42,688 nucleotides of DNA from Succinatimonas sp. UBA7265 (GTDB lineage: Bacteria > Pseudomonadota > Gammaproteobacteria > Enterobacterales > Succinivibrionaceae). Positions 1-7,595 of this stretch are shown one piece after another. The notes under the pieces were generated by a model. It searched no databases. It worked only from the letters and a program-made list of their open reading frames with translations, and had not been told where the DNA came from. The stretch spans positions 1 through 42,688 of the forward strand of contig DKSD01000006.1 of assembly GCA_002473165.1 (NCBI GenBank), given 5' to 3'. Position 1 is the first letter of the stretch; each line of letters begins with the position of its first letter. Position numbers and translations under genes: made by a program.

Positions 1-149
1 TCTAATGTTACATTGTACTAGATTTTTAGAGTACCCAGACCAGCACCTTTCCAAGTTTTTCTCCAAAACCTTTTGAAACTGAGCCCGAACAGGAAAAGAT
101 TGAAGCACCAGTCCAATGGTTGCGAGAGTTAAAAAAGCCTTTGTTATCC
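1..149. other. Window edge with no supported gene
   Basis: I cannot support a gene here. Short open frames run through it, including one that would encode a charged peptide and read on through the tctA terminator. None has a clear ribosome site or a recognisable family. It may be the tail of a gene beyond the left edge or plain intergenic DNA. Confidence 0.4.
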
Positions 150-176
150 AAAAAGAAGGGCGGCCGCAGCCGCCCA
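150..176 (-). terminator. Intrinsic terminator of the tct operon
   Basis: A 7-bp perfect GC stem (gggcggc / gccgccc, tetraloop) sits just after the tctA stop codon. On the minus strand it is followed by a pyrimidine-rich tail ending in a T run, as expected at the end of the tctCBA transcript. Confidence 0.75.
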
Positions 177-196
177 TCTGGGTAAAGGTCAGTCTG

Positions 197-1708
197 TCAG
201 GCAGCGGCGCGTCCTGCCTTGATGCGGCTCCTGACAAAGCCGAGCACCGGCGGGAGCAGCCACATGGCGATCGTCACGATGCCCAGGCCGCAGGCGATCG
301 GGCGGCTGAAGAAGGAGAACGGGTCCCACTCTGACTTGATCATGGACTGCATGAAGGTGTTCTCCAGCATGTGGCCTAACACCAGACCCAGCACCGCCGG
401 AGCGACCGGAATGTTGTGGGCCAGCATGATGTAAGCGACCAGGCCGAAGCCCAGCATGCAGGTGATGTCAAAGTTGTCATTGTTGATGGCGTAGGCGCCG
501 ACCATGCAGAATCCCAAAATGATCGGGTTGAGGATCTTCGGGGAGACCTTCATGACCTTGGTGGCAAGGCGGATGATCAGGTATCCCAGCGGGATGAGCA
601 GGATGTTGGCAAGTATGAACACCGTGTAAATGGCAAAGAGGAAATCGCCGTGGTTGGCAAAAAGCGACGGCCCCGGCTCCAGCCCCTTCATGAACAGCAC
701 GCCGATGATGATGGCCGTCAGCGAGTCACCCGGAATGCCGAACACCAGCGCCGGAATGAAGGCGCCGGAAATGGCGGCGTTGTTGGCGGTGGTGGCGTTG
801 GCGATGCCTTCGATGCAGCCCTTGCCGTATTCGTCAGGCGTCTTGGAGAAACGCTTGCCGACACCGTAACAGATCCAGGCGGCAATGTCGCCGCCGGCGC
901 CCGGGAGGATGCCCACGATGGTGCCGATGATCTGCGAGCGCAAAAGCTGGAACTTGAACTTGCGGATGATCCCGAGCATGCCCTTGAAGATGTCTGTCGA
1001 GTATTTGACAAACGTGCCCTGGGCGCCTTCACTCTGCGACACATTCTTAAAGACCTCGGCCAGGCCGAACATGCCGATCATGGCCGGGATGAAGGAGAAG
1101 CCTTCAAGCAGCGACATGTTGTCAAAGGTAAAGCGCGGGAAACCCAGCGTGATGTCAGAGCCCACGCAGGTAAGCAGCAGGCCGATGAGCAGCGAGATCA
1201 TGCCGCGCAGGGGCGAACTTCCTGAGATCAGCACGGCGCAGGACAGACCAAGCACCGCCAGCCAGAAGAACTCGTAGGACGAGAACTGCAGCGCGACCTC
1301 GGCCAAAGCCGGCGCGGCGCAGGTGAGCACGATGGAGCCAAACAGGCCGCCTAAGGCCGACAGCACCAGATCGCAGCCGAGCACCACCGAGGCTTTGCCC
1401 TTTTTGGCCAGGGCGTAGGAATCATCGCAGTAGGCCGCCGATGACGGCGTGCCCGGAATGTGCAGCAGCGTTCCCGGCAGATCTCCAGCGAAAATTGCCA
1501 TGGCCGACATGGTGATGATCGAGGCCAAAGCCGGAACCGGCTCCATATAAAAGGTGATGGGCACCAAAAGCGCCACCGCCATGGTGGCCGTAAGCCCCGG
1601 CATGGCGCCGATGAACAGGCCGTAGAGGCCTGAGCACAGCACCACGATGATCACGAAGGGATCCATGACCAGGGAGATGCCCTGGGAGAGCAAATCAAAC
1701 GAAAACAC
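197..1708 (-). CDS. tctA: Tripartite tricarboxylate transporter, large permease TctA
   Basis: This is the large membrane subunit of a tripartite tricarboxylate transporter, which imports carboxylates with a periplasmic binding protein and is thought to be driven by the proton or sodium gradient. The 503-residue length, the glycine- and proline-rich N-terminal segment (GAMPGLTATMAVALLVP near residue 34), the matching motif GTIVGILPGAGGDIAAWICYG mid-protein and about eleven hydrophobic segments fit TctA. The start reads as GTG with a GGAGG site about 6 nt upstream. It lies 12 nt after tctB and is the last gene of tctC-tctB-tctA. The substrate cannot be read from the sequence. Confidence 0.93.
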   Translation of the reverse strand: MFSFDLLSQGISLVMDPFVIIVVLCSGLYGLFIGAMPGLTATMAVALLVPITFYMEPVPALASIITMSAMAIFAGDLPGTLLHIPGTPSSAAYCDDSYALAKKGKASVVLGCDLVLSALGGLFGSIVLTCAAPALAEVALQFSSYEFFWLAVLGLSCAVLISGSSPLRGMISLLIGLLLTCVGSDITLGFPRFTFDNMSLLEGFSFIPAMIGMFGLAEVFKNVSQSEGAQGTFVKYSTDIFKGMLGIIRKFKFQLLRSQIIGTIVGILPGAGGDIAAWICYGVGKRFSKTPDEYGKGCIEGIANATTANNAAISGAFIPALVFGIPGDSLTAIIIGVLFMKGLEPGPSLFANHGDFLFAIYTVFILANILLIPLGYLIIRLATKVMKVSPKILNPIILGFCMVGAYAINNDNFDITCMLGFGLVAYIMLAHNIPVAPAVLGLVLGHMLENTFMQSMIKSEWDPFSFFSRPIACGLGIVTIAMWLLPPVLGFVRSRIKAGRAAA

Positions 1709-1720
1709 TCAGGGCCTCCT

Positions 1721-2182
1721 TCAGAATGAGAACAGACCTTCGGCAAGCGGCACCAAAAGCACCTTGGCGAAGATCAGGTAAATGGCGACTGTGGCCAAAG
1801 GAGCTGAAACCAGTGCCACCCACAGCTTGTTGCCGAGCATCATAAGCATCAGGAACATCACGATGAACATGGTGATGATGAATCCGAGGTACTCTGAACA
1901 CTCGATGTAGAAAATAATAAAAGCGCAGACTGCCAGGATCTTAAAGAAGCCTTGCAATGTAAGGCCGGGGATCAGGGTGACAAGCGGGCGTTCCTTAAAA
2001 TGCAGGGCGCCTTTGATCATCAGGCCGATGCCGCACAGTCCGAACAGGATGGAAAGCGCGCAGGGGAACAGCCAGGCGCCAGGCTTGCCGTCGTTCTGGT
2101 CAGGGAAGGTGACGGCCACGGAATAAATGATCACGGCCGAAATTAAGATCACCAGTCCCAAAAGCAAATCATGTAACCGCAT
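1721..2182 (-). CDS. tctB: Tripartite tricarboxylate transporter, small subunit TctB
   Basis: This is the small membrane subunit of the tripartite tricarboxylate transporter. The 153-residue protein has four predicted membrane helices in the TctB arrangement. One is N-terminal, one follows the LFP-type motif near residue 40 (GAWLFPCALSILFGLCGIGL), and two adjacent helices form the C-terminal half. Sequence conservation in this family is low, so the call rests on topology, length and position between tctC and tctA. Its ribosome site is weak, which fits coupling to upstream translation or low membrane-subunit expression. Confidence 0.85.
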   Translation of the reverse strand: MRLHDLLLGLVILISAVIIYSVAVTFPDQNDGKPGAWLFPCALSILFGLCGIGLMIKGALHFKERPLVTLIPGLTLQGFFKILAVCAFIIFYIECSEYLGFIITMFIVMFLMLMMLGNKLWVALVSAPLATVAIYLIFAKVLLVPLAEGLFSF

Positions 2183-2218
2183 GAGCTTTTGCCACTTCTA
2201 AAAATTTTTAGGGATAGA

Positions 2219-2249
2219 AAAAAAATCAGGGCCGCCCTGAGGCGGCCCT
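2219..2249 (-). terminator. Hairpin with T run between tctC and tctB
   Basis: A 9-bp perfect stem (agggccgcc / ggcggccct, loop of 4) followed on the minus strand by about seven T residues. It lies after the binding-protein gene and before the two membrane-subunit genes of the same operon. It probably gives partial termination or 3'-end protection, so that more binding protein than permease is made. Confidence 0.7.
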
Positions 2250-2259
2250 GCGAGCCTCG

Positions 2260-3231
2260 TTATTTAGCCAGGCCCAGATCTTTGAGCGTTGCGCCGAGAT
2301 CAGCATCGGACTTTGCCATGTAGTCTTCAAAGTACTTGCCCTCTAGCACCTTCATGCCAAAGCCGCGGTCTTCCATGAACTTCTTGTAAGCAGGATCGTC
2401 CATGGCTTTCTTAATGGCCTTGACCAGGATGTCGCGGCGCTCGGCAGGAACCCCCTTCGGGAGGCCTAAGCCGCGCCAGGTGCCGACCTGGACGTCAGCG
2501 CCCAGTTCTTTGGCAGTCGGGATGTCCGGGAACTTCGGATCGCGCTTGTCGGACATAACCGCCAGGCCAATGGCCTTGCCACTCTTGTACATGGTCGATG
2601 ACTCAGGCACGGAAGTGAAGCAGGAGTCGATGCCGCCTGCGGCCATTTCCTTGTAGGACTCGGCTGATCCTGAGGTCGGGATGTAGGTGATGGTGGTAAC
2701 CGGCAGGCCGATCGCCTTGAGCCACATGCCCATGGCAGCGTGCCAGATGCCGCCCACGGAAGTGGCGGCGCCGCGGACTTTGCCCGGGTTCTCTTTCAAG
2801 TACTTGACGAACTCGTCATAGGTCTTGTAAGGAGCAGTGGCGCTGATGGTCACCGTGGCCGGATCCTCGTTCATCAGGCACAGCGGATCAAAGTCCTTAT
2901 AGGTAACCGTGACTGAAGGGGTGACCCAGTGATCCATGGCAAGCTCTGCAGTCAGCTGGCCCATGGTGTACCCGTCAGGCTTGGAGCGCGCCAGCGCCGA
3001 CCAGCCAACAGCGCCGCCGCCGCCGGTCTTGTTCACGACCTTAATCGGCTGGCCGAGATCCTTCTCCATGAGGCCTGCGAGGAAACGGACCTGAGCGTCA
3101 GAGCCGCCGCCTGCGCCCCAAGGGCAGATCAGGGTGATGGCGTGGGTAGGGAACTTGTCAGCGGCCTGAGCGGGCAGGCTTACGCAGACAGCCAGAGCGG
3201 CAGCGCAGGCTGCAGCCAGGATCTTTTTCAT
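2260..3231 (-). CDS. tctC: Tripartite tricarboxylate transporter binding protein TctC
   Basis: This is the periplasmic solute-binding subunit, which captures the carboxylate and delivers it to TctAB. It has an N-terminal signal peptide (MKKILAAACAAALAV, cleavage after AQA), then the Bug/TctC fold with the typical early motif FPTHAITLICPWGAGGGSD and a downstream GxxGGIWHAAMG segment. The start at 3231 has AGGAGTG about 7 nt upstream. An in-frame ATG ATG at 3267/3264 also has a GGAGG 8 nt upstream and would add 12 or 11 residues before the signal peptide. I prefer 3231 because it gives a standard signal peptide. First gene of the tct operon. Confidence 0.92.
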   Translation of the reverse strand: MKKILAAACAAALAVCVSLPAQAADKFPTHAITLICPWGAGGGSDAQVRFLAGLMEKDLGQPIKVVNKTGGGGAVGWSALARSKPDGYTMGQLTAELAMDHWVTPSVTVTYKDFDPLCLMNEDPATVTISATAPYKTYDEFVKYLKENPGKVRGAATSVGGIWHAAMGMWLKAIGLPVTTITYIPTSGSAESYKEMAAGGIDSCFTSVPESSTMYKSGKAIGLAVMSDKRDPKFPDIPTAKELGADVQVGTWRGLGLPKGVPAERRDILVKAIKKAMDDPAYKKFMEDRGFGMKVLEGKYFEDYMAKSDADLGATLKDLGLAK

Positions 3232-3460
3232 ATAAAACACTCCTATGTATTGTTTTGCAGGCATCATGTCCGCAGCCTCCAAAAAAGACTGCAAACGTAT
3301 GCGCCGCATTTATCTTAGAAAGAAAAAAATTACTCATACTTGACGCGTGCGACATTTTTAATAAGTTGTATCCAAGATTTTGCGATTATCCCGGACAGGC
3401 ACACAAAATTGCGCACGGGAGCACACTTTGCGGCTTTTTTGAATGACCTTTGTTTTTTTA
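3232..3460. other. tctC upstream region
   Basis: About 230 noncoding bases between the bile-acid symporter terminator and tctC. It holds the tctC ribosome site and an alternative upstream site. On the minus strand there is a possible -10 (TAAGAT) followed by a small ATGCG-G-CGCAT repeat. I could not define a convincing -35. Confidence 0.4.
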
Positions 3461-3492
3461 CAAAAAAACGGAGATCTTTGCGGATCTCCGTT
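3461..3492 (-). terminator. Intrinsic terminator after the bile acid:sodium symporter gene
   Basis: A 10-bp perfect stem (aacggagatc / gatctccgtt, loop of 6) followed on the minus strand by a run of seven T residues, directly downstream of the symporter stop codon. Confidence 0.85.
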
Positions 3493-3512
3493 TGCGTTTT
3501 CAGAAAAAATCG

Positions 3513-4496
3513 TCAGGCTTTGGCCTCTTCGGACACAGCTTCATTTTTTTCGGCATCCGGATCGTTTAAGTTGTTGAAGATGGTAGCGACGATCGGACCT
3601 GAGATGTTATGCCACACAGAAAATACGGCTGAAGGGACAGCGGACAGCGGGTTGAAATGCGCCATGGCCAAAGCCACGCCGAGGCCCGAGTTCTGCATGC
3701 CGATCTCGATGGACAGCGTCTTCTCTTTGTGCAAGTTCAGCTTGAAAGCTTTCCCCAGCAGGAAGCCGAAGAGGTAGCCCAGACAGTTGTGCAGGATCAC
3801 GACGACAAACACAATAGCGCCGACATCGGCGAGTTTGTCACGGCTGACGGCCACGACGGCGCAGACGATCGCCACGATTGAAACGACGGATACGATGGGC
3901 AGCGCCACCACGACCTTGCGCACCTGGCGGCGGAACAGCACGTTGAGGATGACGCCCAGGCCGATGGGCACGAGCACGATCTTCACGATGGACATGAACA
4001 TGGACAGGATCGACACCTCAATCCACTGGCTGGCAAAGAGATAGATCAAAGCCGGGGTAACGAACGGGGCCAGGAGCGTCGTGCAGGCGGTGATGGTGAC
4101 CGAGAGCGCGACGTCGCCGCGGGCTAAATAGGTCATGACGTTTGACGAAGTGCCGCCCGGGCAGCAGCCCACCAGGATCACGCCGACGGCGATCTCAGGG
4201 GGCAGGCTCAAAAGCATGCACAGCACCCAGGCGAGCACCGGCATGATCACAAACTGGCCGACGATGCCGATGAGCACTTCCTTAGGCCGGGTAAAGACCT
4301 CGGAGAAGTCTTTTGGAGTCAGCGTCAGGCCCATGCCGAACATGACGATGCCTAACAGGATGGCGATGTAGCCTGCCAGCGGTTTGAACGCTGCAGGATA
4401 AAAATAAGCGATGATCGCAAGCAGGATCACCCACAGTGCGAAGGTTTTGCCCAGAAAAGCGGAAATTCTGGCAAGCACGCTGATTACTTTGCTCAT
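3513..4496 (-). CDS. Bile acid:sodium symporter family (BASS/SBF) transporter
   Basis: This is a multi-pass inner-membrane transporter of the SBF/BASS superfamily, which moves organic anions or small acids with sodium. The 327-residue protein has about ten hydrophobic segments and the family motifs GLTLTPKDF (near residue 60), VGCCPGGTSSNVMTYLARGDVALSVT (near 115) and EIGMQNSGLGVALA (near 265). ATG at 4496 is chosen; an upstream TTG would add 8 residues but lacks a better ribosome site. The C-terminus is charged (NDPDAEKNEAVSEEAKA). Single-gene unit with its own terminator. Family certain, substrate unknown; bile acid, pantoate and other acids are known substrates in the superfamily. Confidence 0.9.
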   Translation of the reverse strand: MSKVISVLARISAFLGKTFALWVILLAIIAYFYPAAFKPLAGYIAILLGIVMFGMGLTLTPKDFSEVFTRPKEVLIGIVGQFVIMPVLAWVLCMLLSLPPEIAVGVILVGCCPGGTSSNVMTYLARGDVALSVTITACTTLLAPFVTPALIYLFASQWIEVSILSMFMSIVKIVLVPIGLGVILNVLFRRQVRKVVVALPIVSVVSIVAIVCAVVAVSRDKLADVGAIVFVVVILHNCLGYLFGFLLGKAFKLNLHKEKTLSIEIGMQNSGLGVALAMAHFNPLSAVPSAVFSVWHNISGPIVATIFNNLNDPDAEKNEAVSEEAKA

Positions 4497-4811
4497 ATAA
4501 AACCTGTGGTTATTCAACAAAAACGCAAAGCTGCAGCCGCACGTGACAGAGCCTGGCGGCAGCCTGCAATCGCAACCATTTTAGCTTTTTTGGGGCAAAA
4601 GGATTTTTTTGGGGCATTTGTCACAAAAACGGGGCATAAGACCGGGTTCGCGATCGGCGATGCGCTCTTCAGGTCTTCCGGCGCGTTTGGAGCAGCCCCG
4701 CGAGGGCGGTATAATCGCACAGTATTTTTAAACTCCGGGAGCTTAAGCGCCTTTTATCCGGGGCTTCCGGCCATGTTGGAGGCGGCCTGCGCGCAGGCTG
4801 TAACATGCTGT
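4497..4811. other. Divergent intergenic region with a promoter for the lipoprotein gene
   Basis: About 315 noncoding bases between the symporter gene (minus) and the lipoprotein gene (plus). The one clear element is a plus-strand promoter near 4687-4715. The open frame through this stretch lacks protein-like composition and ribosome sites. Confidence 0.5.
4687..4715 (+). promoter_or_regulatory. Sigma-70-type promoter for the lipoprotein-membrane protein-asnS unit
   Basis: TTGGAG, 17-nt spacer, then a consensus TATAAT. The predicted start near 4722 leaves a leader of about 90 nt before the lipoprotein ATG. The next two genes overlap or abut, so this promoter may also supply asnS. Confidence 0.55.
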
Positions 4812-5279
4812 ATGAACAGGATCGCTGTCTTTGGATGCGCCGCGGCCGCGCTGTTTTGCGCCGCCTGCTCCTCGCTGCCGGACGGTTCGAAAAAACCGCA
4901 GCTGACGGCAGACCGCGTCGCGGTTGCCGATCAGAACGGCCTGCGCGGCTTTAACGTCAGGTTCACCCTGCACCACAATTCGCTCGAACCCCTCGAAATT
5001 AAGAAAATCGCCGCCAAAGTCGGCGTCAACCGCACTTTGATGTGCTCAGCTGAAATCGAAGAGGACGACACCCCGGTGGCGCCGCGGCGCGACGTGACTT
5101 TAACGCGCTTCTTCCCGGCAAACCTCACCCGCCCCGTATCGCTCAAGACGCTGTCCTCCCCGATGCTGCACGCTGAAGGCGAGGTGCAGCTGCAGGTGTT
5201 CTTTACCGGCGATGACGAGGATCCTTTCAACCCTTCGGCTACCTATAAAGGCATGATCGAAAATGACAGTCAGCAGTGA
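4812..5279 (+). CDS. Small putative lipoprotein
   Basis: 155 residues. The N-terminus (MNRIAVFGCAAAALFCAACSS) is a lipoprotein signal with a likely lipidated Cys at residue 19. The lipobox (LFCAAC) is slightly unusual because it has Cys at -3. The rest is beta-rich (FNVRFTLHHNSLEPLEIKKIAAKVGVN...), loosely like LEA14/WHy-type periplasmic domains that repeat 'convey-like' strands; this resemblance is only suggestive. The stop overlaps the next gene by 17 nt, so the pair is probably translationally coupled. An upstream in-frame ATG at 4774 would spoil the signal peptide. Function unknown. Confidence 0.7.
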   Translation: MNRIAVFGCAAAALFCAACSSLPDGSKKPQLTADRVAVADQNGLRGFNVRFTLHHNSLEPLEIKKIAAKVGVNRTLMCSAEIEEDDTPVAPRRDVTLTRFFPANLTRPVSLKTLSSPMLHAEGEVQLQVFFTGDDEDPFNPSATYKGMIENDSQQ

Positions 5280-5808
5280 AACCTTAAACCGCCGCCGCAA
5301 TTCCTTTGAGCCGCGTATGGGCACGGCCCAGCTCGTTTTCGGGATCATCTACGCCTTTATCGCCGGCATCGGCATCGTGCTGGCCATCTACACCTGGATC
5401 AACTCCGGCCACCAGCACCCGTGGACGCAGTATTTCTTTGTGGCGCTCTTTCTCTTTTTGGCCGGCAAGAGCTTTTACCTTTACGCCAAGGTGCGCATCC
5501 TCTTCCAGAACGGCACGCACACCACAGCTCGCGTCGAGACGATTGCCAAAGATCGCGGGCTTACCGTGGTCACGGGCTTTGTGCAGCTCAACGGCAATGA
5601 AGAGTTCGAAATAGAATCGCGCTACGCCGGTGAGAGCGTGGCCGCGGAGCTTGACCGGTTTTTAAAAGACGAACATACGAAGCTGCTGCCGGCGCTGGTC
5701 GTCGGGCTTGACGGCAAACACCCGCGCGGCATGTTCCTGATAAAAACGCACGCGGGTCATATCGATCCTCAATACAAAATTCAGCTAAAAACAGACAGGA
5801 AAAAATAA
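5263..5808 (+). CDS. Two-helix membrane protein of unknown function
   Basis: 181 residues. Two hydrophobic segments (about residues 22-46 and 57-78) form a hairpin, followed by a soluble C-terminal half with alternating strands (TTARVETIAKDRGLTVVTGFVQLNG and LVVGLDGKHPRGMFLIKT). The layout recalls DUF3592-like proteins, but I do not claim membership. Its start lies inside the end of the lipoprotein gene and its stop is 3 nt from the asnS start, so the three genes look co-transcribed. The lipoprotein and this protein may act together in the envelope; that is inference. Confidence 0.7.
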   Translation: MTVSSETLNRRRNSFEPRMGTAQLVFGIIYAFIAGIGIVLAIYTWINSGHQHPWTQYFFVALFLFLAGKSFYLYAKVRILFQNGTHTTARVETIAKDRGLTVVTGFVQLNGNEEFEIESRYAGESVAAELDRFLKDEHTKLLPALVVGLDGKHPRGMFLIKTHAGHIDPQYKIQLKTDRKK

Positions 5809-5811
5809 GCA

Positions 5812-7212
5812 ATGAGCATTTCCAGCGTCAAAGACCTCCTCTCAGGCAAAGTCGCCGCCGGGCAGAACGTGACCGTCGCCGGCTGGGTCAAAACCCGCCG
5901 CGATTCCAAGGCAGGATTTTCTTTCATCTCCGTTTCAGACGGTTCCTGCTTTGCCGGCATCCAGGTGGTTGCTGAATCCAAGCTTGAGAACTATGAGAGC
6001 GAAATCTTAAAGCTCACGACAGGCTGCTCTGTTGTTGTGGACGGCGAACTCCAGGCCTCCCTGGGCAAAGGCCAGAGCGTGGAGCTGCACGCACAGACCG
6101 TCAAAGTCATGGGATTTGTCGAAGATCCTGACACCTACCCGATGAGCGCCAAGCGCCACAGCGTCGAGTATCTGCGCGAATACGCCCACCTGCGCCCGCG
6201 CACCAATCTCATCGGCGCCGTCATGCGCATCCGCAACGCCGCCGCTTTCGCCATCCATTCGTTCTTCCAAAGCCGCGGCTTCATGTGGGTGTCCACTCCG
6301 CTCATCACCGCCTCCGACGCCGAGGGCGCCGGCGAGATGTTCACCGTGACGAACTTCGATCTCAACAGCCTGCCCAAAGACGGCCAGGGCAAGGTCGATT
6401 TCTCTCAGGATTTCTTCGGGCGCCACTCCTACCTGACCGTTTCAGGTCAGCTTGAGGCTGAGACCTACGCCTGCGCGTTCTCCAAGGTCTACACTTTTGG
6501 GCCGACGTTCCGCGCCGAGAACTCGAACACGACCCGTCACTTAGCCGAATTCTGGATGGTGGAGCCTGAGATGGCTTTTACCGATCTTGACGGCTGCGCG
6601 CAAACCGCAGGCGACATGCTCAAGGCCATTTTCAGCTACGTGCTCGAACACTGCCGCGATGATCTGGAATTTATCGTCCAGCGCGTGGACAAAGAGGCGA
6701 TCACCCGCTTGGAGAACTTCGTGAAATCCGATTTCGCCCAGGTGGAGTACACCGAGGCCATAGAGATCCTCAAGAAAGCGAAGAAGCAGTTCCAGTACCC
6801 GGTCGAATGGGGCATTGATCTGCAATCAGAGCACGAGCGCTACCTGGCCGAAGAGCACTTCCACTCGCCGGTAGTCGTGCGCGACTACCCTAAGGACATC
6901 AAAGCCTTCTACATGCGCGCCAATGAAGACGGCAAGACCGTGGCCGCCATGGATGTGCTGGCCCCGGGCATCGGCGAGATCATCGGCGGCTCCCAGCGCG
7001 AGGAGCGCATCGAGCTGCTCGACAAACGCATGGAAGAGCTGCACATGAACAAAGAAAACTACTGGTGGTACCGCGATCTGCGCCGCTACGGCTCAGTGGT
7101 GCACTCAGGCTTTGGCCTGGGCTTTGAGCGCATAGTCGACTACATCACCGGTGTCGGCAACCTGCGCGACTGCATCCCGTTCCCGCGCACGCCGCAGCAC
7201 GCGGAGTTCTAA
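5812..7212 (+). CDS. asnS: Asparagine--tRNA ligase (AsnRS)
   Basis: This cytoplasmic class IIb aminoacyl-tRNA synthetase charges tRNA-Asn with asparagine. The 466 residues equal the usual enteric length. An N-terminal OB-fold anticodon-binding domain (about residues 17-105, VTVAGWVKTRRDSKAGFSF) is followed by the catalytic domain. That domain has motif 2 (FRAENSNTTRHLAEFWMVEPE, about 218-238) and motif 3 (GFGLGFERIVDYITG, near 435-450), and the protein ends in the conserved FPRTPQHAEF. Presence of AsnRS implies direct charging of tRNA-Asn. It directly follows two envelope genes with no promoter gap, an unusual operon context for asnS. Confidence 0.98.
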   Translation: MSISSVKDLLSGKVAAGQNVTVAGWVKTRRDSKAGFSFISVSDGSCFAGIQVVAESKLENYESEILKLTTGCSVVVDGELQASLGKGQSVELHAQTVKVMGFVEDPDTYPMSAKRHSVEYLREYAHLRPRTNLIGAVMRIRNAAAFAIHSFFQSRGFMWVSTPLITASDAEGAGEMFTVTNFDLNSLPKDGQGKVDFSQDFFGRHSYLTVSGQLEAETYACAFSKVYTFGPTFRAENSNTTRHLAEFWMVEPEMAFTDLDGCAQTAGDMLKAIFSYVLEHCRDDLEFIVQRVDKEAITRLENFVKSDFAQVEYTEAIEILKKAKKQFQYPVEWGIDLQSEHERYLAEEHFHSPVVVRDYPKDIKAFYMRANEDGKTVAAMDVLAPGIGEIIGGSQREERIELLDKRMEELHMNKENYWWYRDLRRYGSVVHSGFGLGFERIVDYITGVGNLRDCIPFPRTPQHAEF

Positions 7213-7230
7213 ACTTTCCGCATTTAGGAA

Positions 7231-7257
7231 AAGCGGGCTGCGGCCCGCTTTTTTTCG
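7231..7257 (+). terminator. Intrinsic terminator after asnS
   Basis: An 8-bp perfect stem (aagcgggc / gcccgctt) with loop tgcg followed by seven T residues, 18 nt past the asnS stop. Confidence 0.92.
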
Positions 7258-7437
7258 CCCGCCCGCTTTTTTCTCTCGCGTCACATTTCAGGCAAGTCAT
7301 CCCGGCTCTAAAATTATCAATAGTTTGATTTACAAATAAAATTATTTTTAGCCAAAAATATTTTATTTAAAGTAAATATTTGTTTTATAAAGTTTAATAT
7401 TGTTTTCTAGTATCCAAGTATACAAGCATCTCAGTTT

Positions 7438-7481
7438 TGCGAGTCAGCACACAGTTTTCCGCCATACCACCAACCTATAAT
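7438..7481 (+). promoter_or_regulatory. Probable class II CRP-type promoter of dctP-dctQ-dctM-uxaC
   Basis: TGCGA-N6-ACACA (7438-7453) matches 8 of 10 positions of the CRP half-sites TGTGA-N6-TCACA. A consensus TATAAT lies at 7476-7481, and no -35 match exists at the normal distance. With +1 near 7488 the site centre falls at about -42, the class II activator position. A GTATAC core at 7418-7423, as found in GntR-type uronate operators, lies further upstream. Pattern match only. Confidence 0.5.
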
Positions 7482-7487
7482 TTCGGC

Positions 7488-7547
7488 ATAGACAGAGGCG
7501 GGACGGTAAAAGCAACATCTCCGAATCACCCTCTCGCCTGAGTCTAT
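7488..7547 (+). other. Inverted repeat at the predicted 5' end of the TRAP/uxaC transcript
   Basis: Arms at 7488-7503 (atagacagaggcggga) and 7532-7547 (tctcgcctgagtctat) pair over 16 positions with two mismatches and one G-U, enclosing a 28-nt loop. The 5' arm begins at the predicted transcription start, so the mRNA would begin in a stem, which usually slows 5'-end-dependent decay. Confidence 0.55.
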
Positions 7548-7595
7548 AGGTTTACACACTACATAAGGAATCGGCGAATTCGCCAAGGACTCATA

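Larger units (their letters stand above)
7258..7595. other. AT-rich upstream region of the first TRAP operon
   Basis: About 340 noncoding bases, strongly AT-rich from 7315 to 7410 (an UP-element or nucleoid-protein type stretch). It then has GTATAC (7418-7423), a CRP-like site, a -10 and a 5' hairpin, all described separately. No gene is visible. Confidence 0.55.

Noticed and set aside
27..182. Open frame at the left edge with PVQWLRELKKPLL
   Set aside because: It reads through the tctA terminator, lacks a start in the window and cannot be assigned.
416..1225. Long plus-strand open frame opposite tctA
   Set aside because: It is a complementary shadow of a strongly recognised TctA gene, as with many long antisense frames in this GC-rich DNA.
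3290..3360. CRP-like site plus TAAGAT and small palindrome upstream of tctC, as a third copy of the TRAP promoter plan
   Set aside because: TGTCG-N6-TCAAG matches only 6 of 10 CRP positions and the palindrome is not at the predicted +1, although the spacing to the -10 is right. Too weak to claim.
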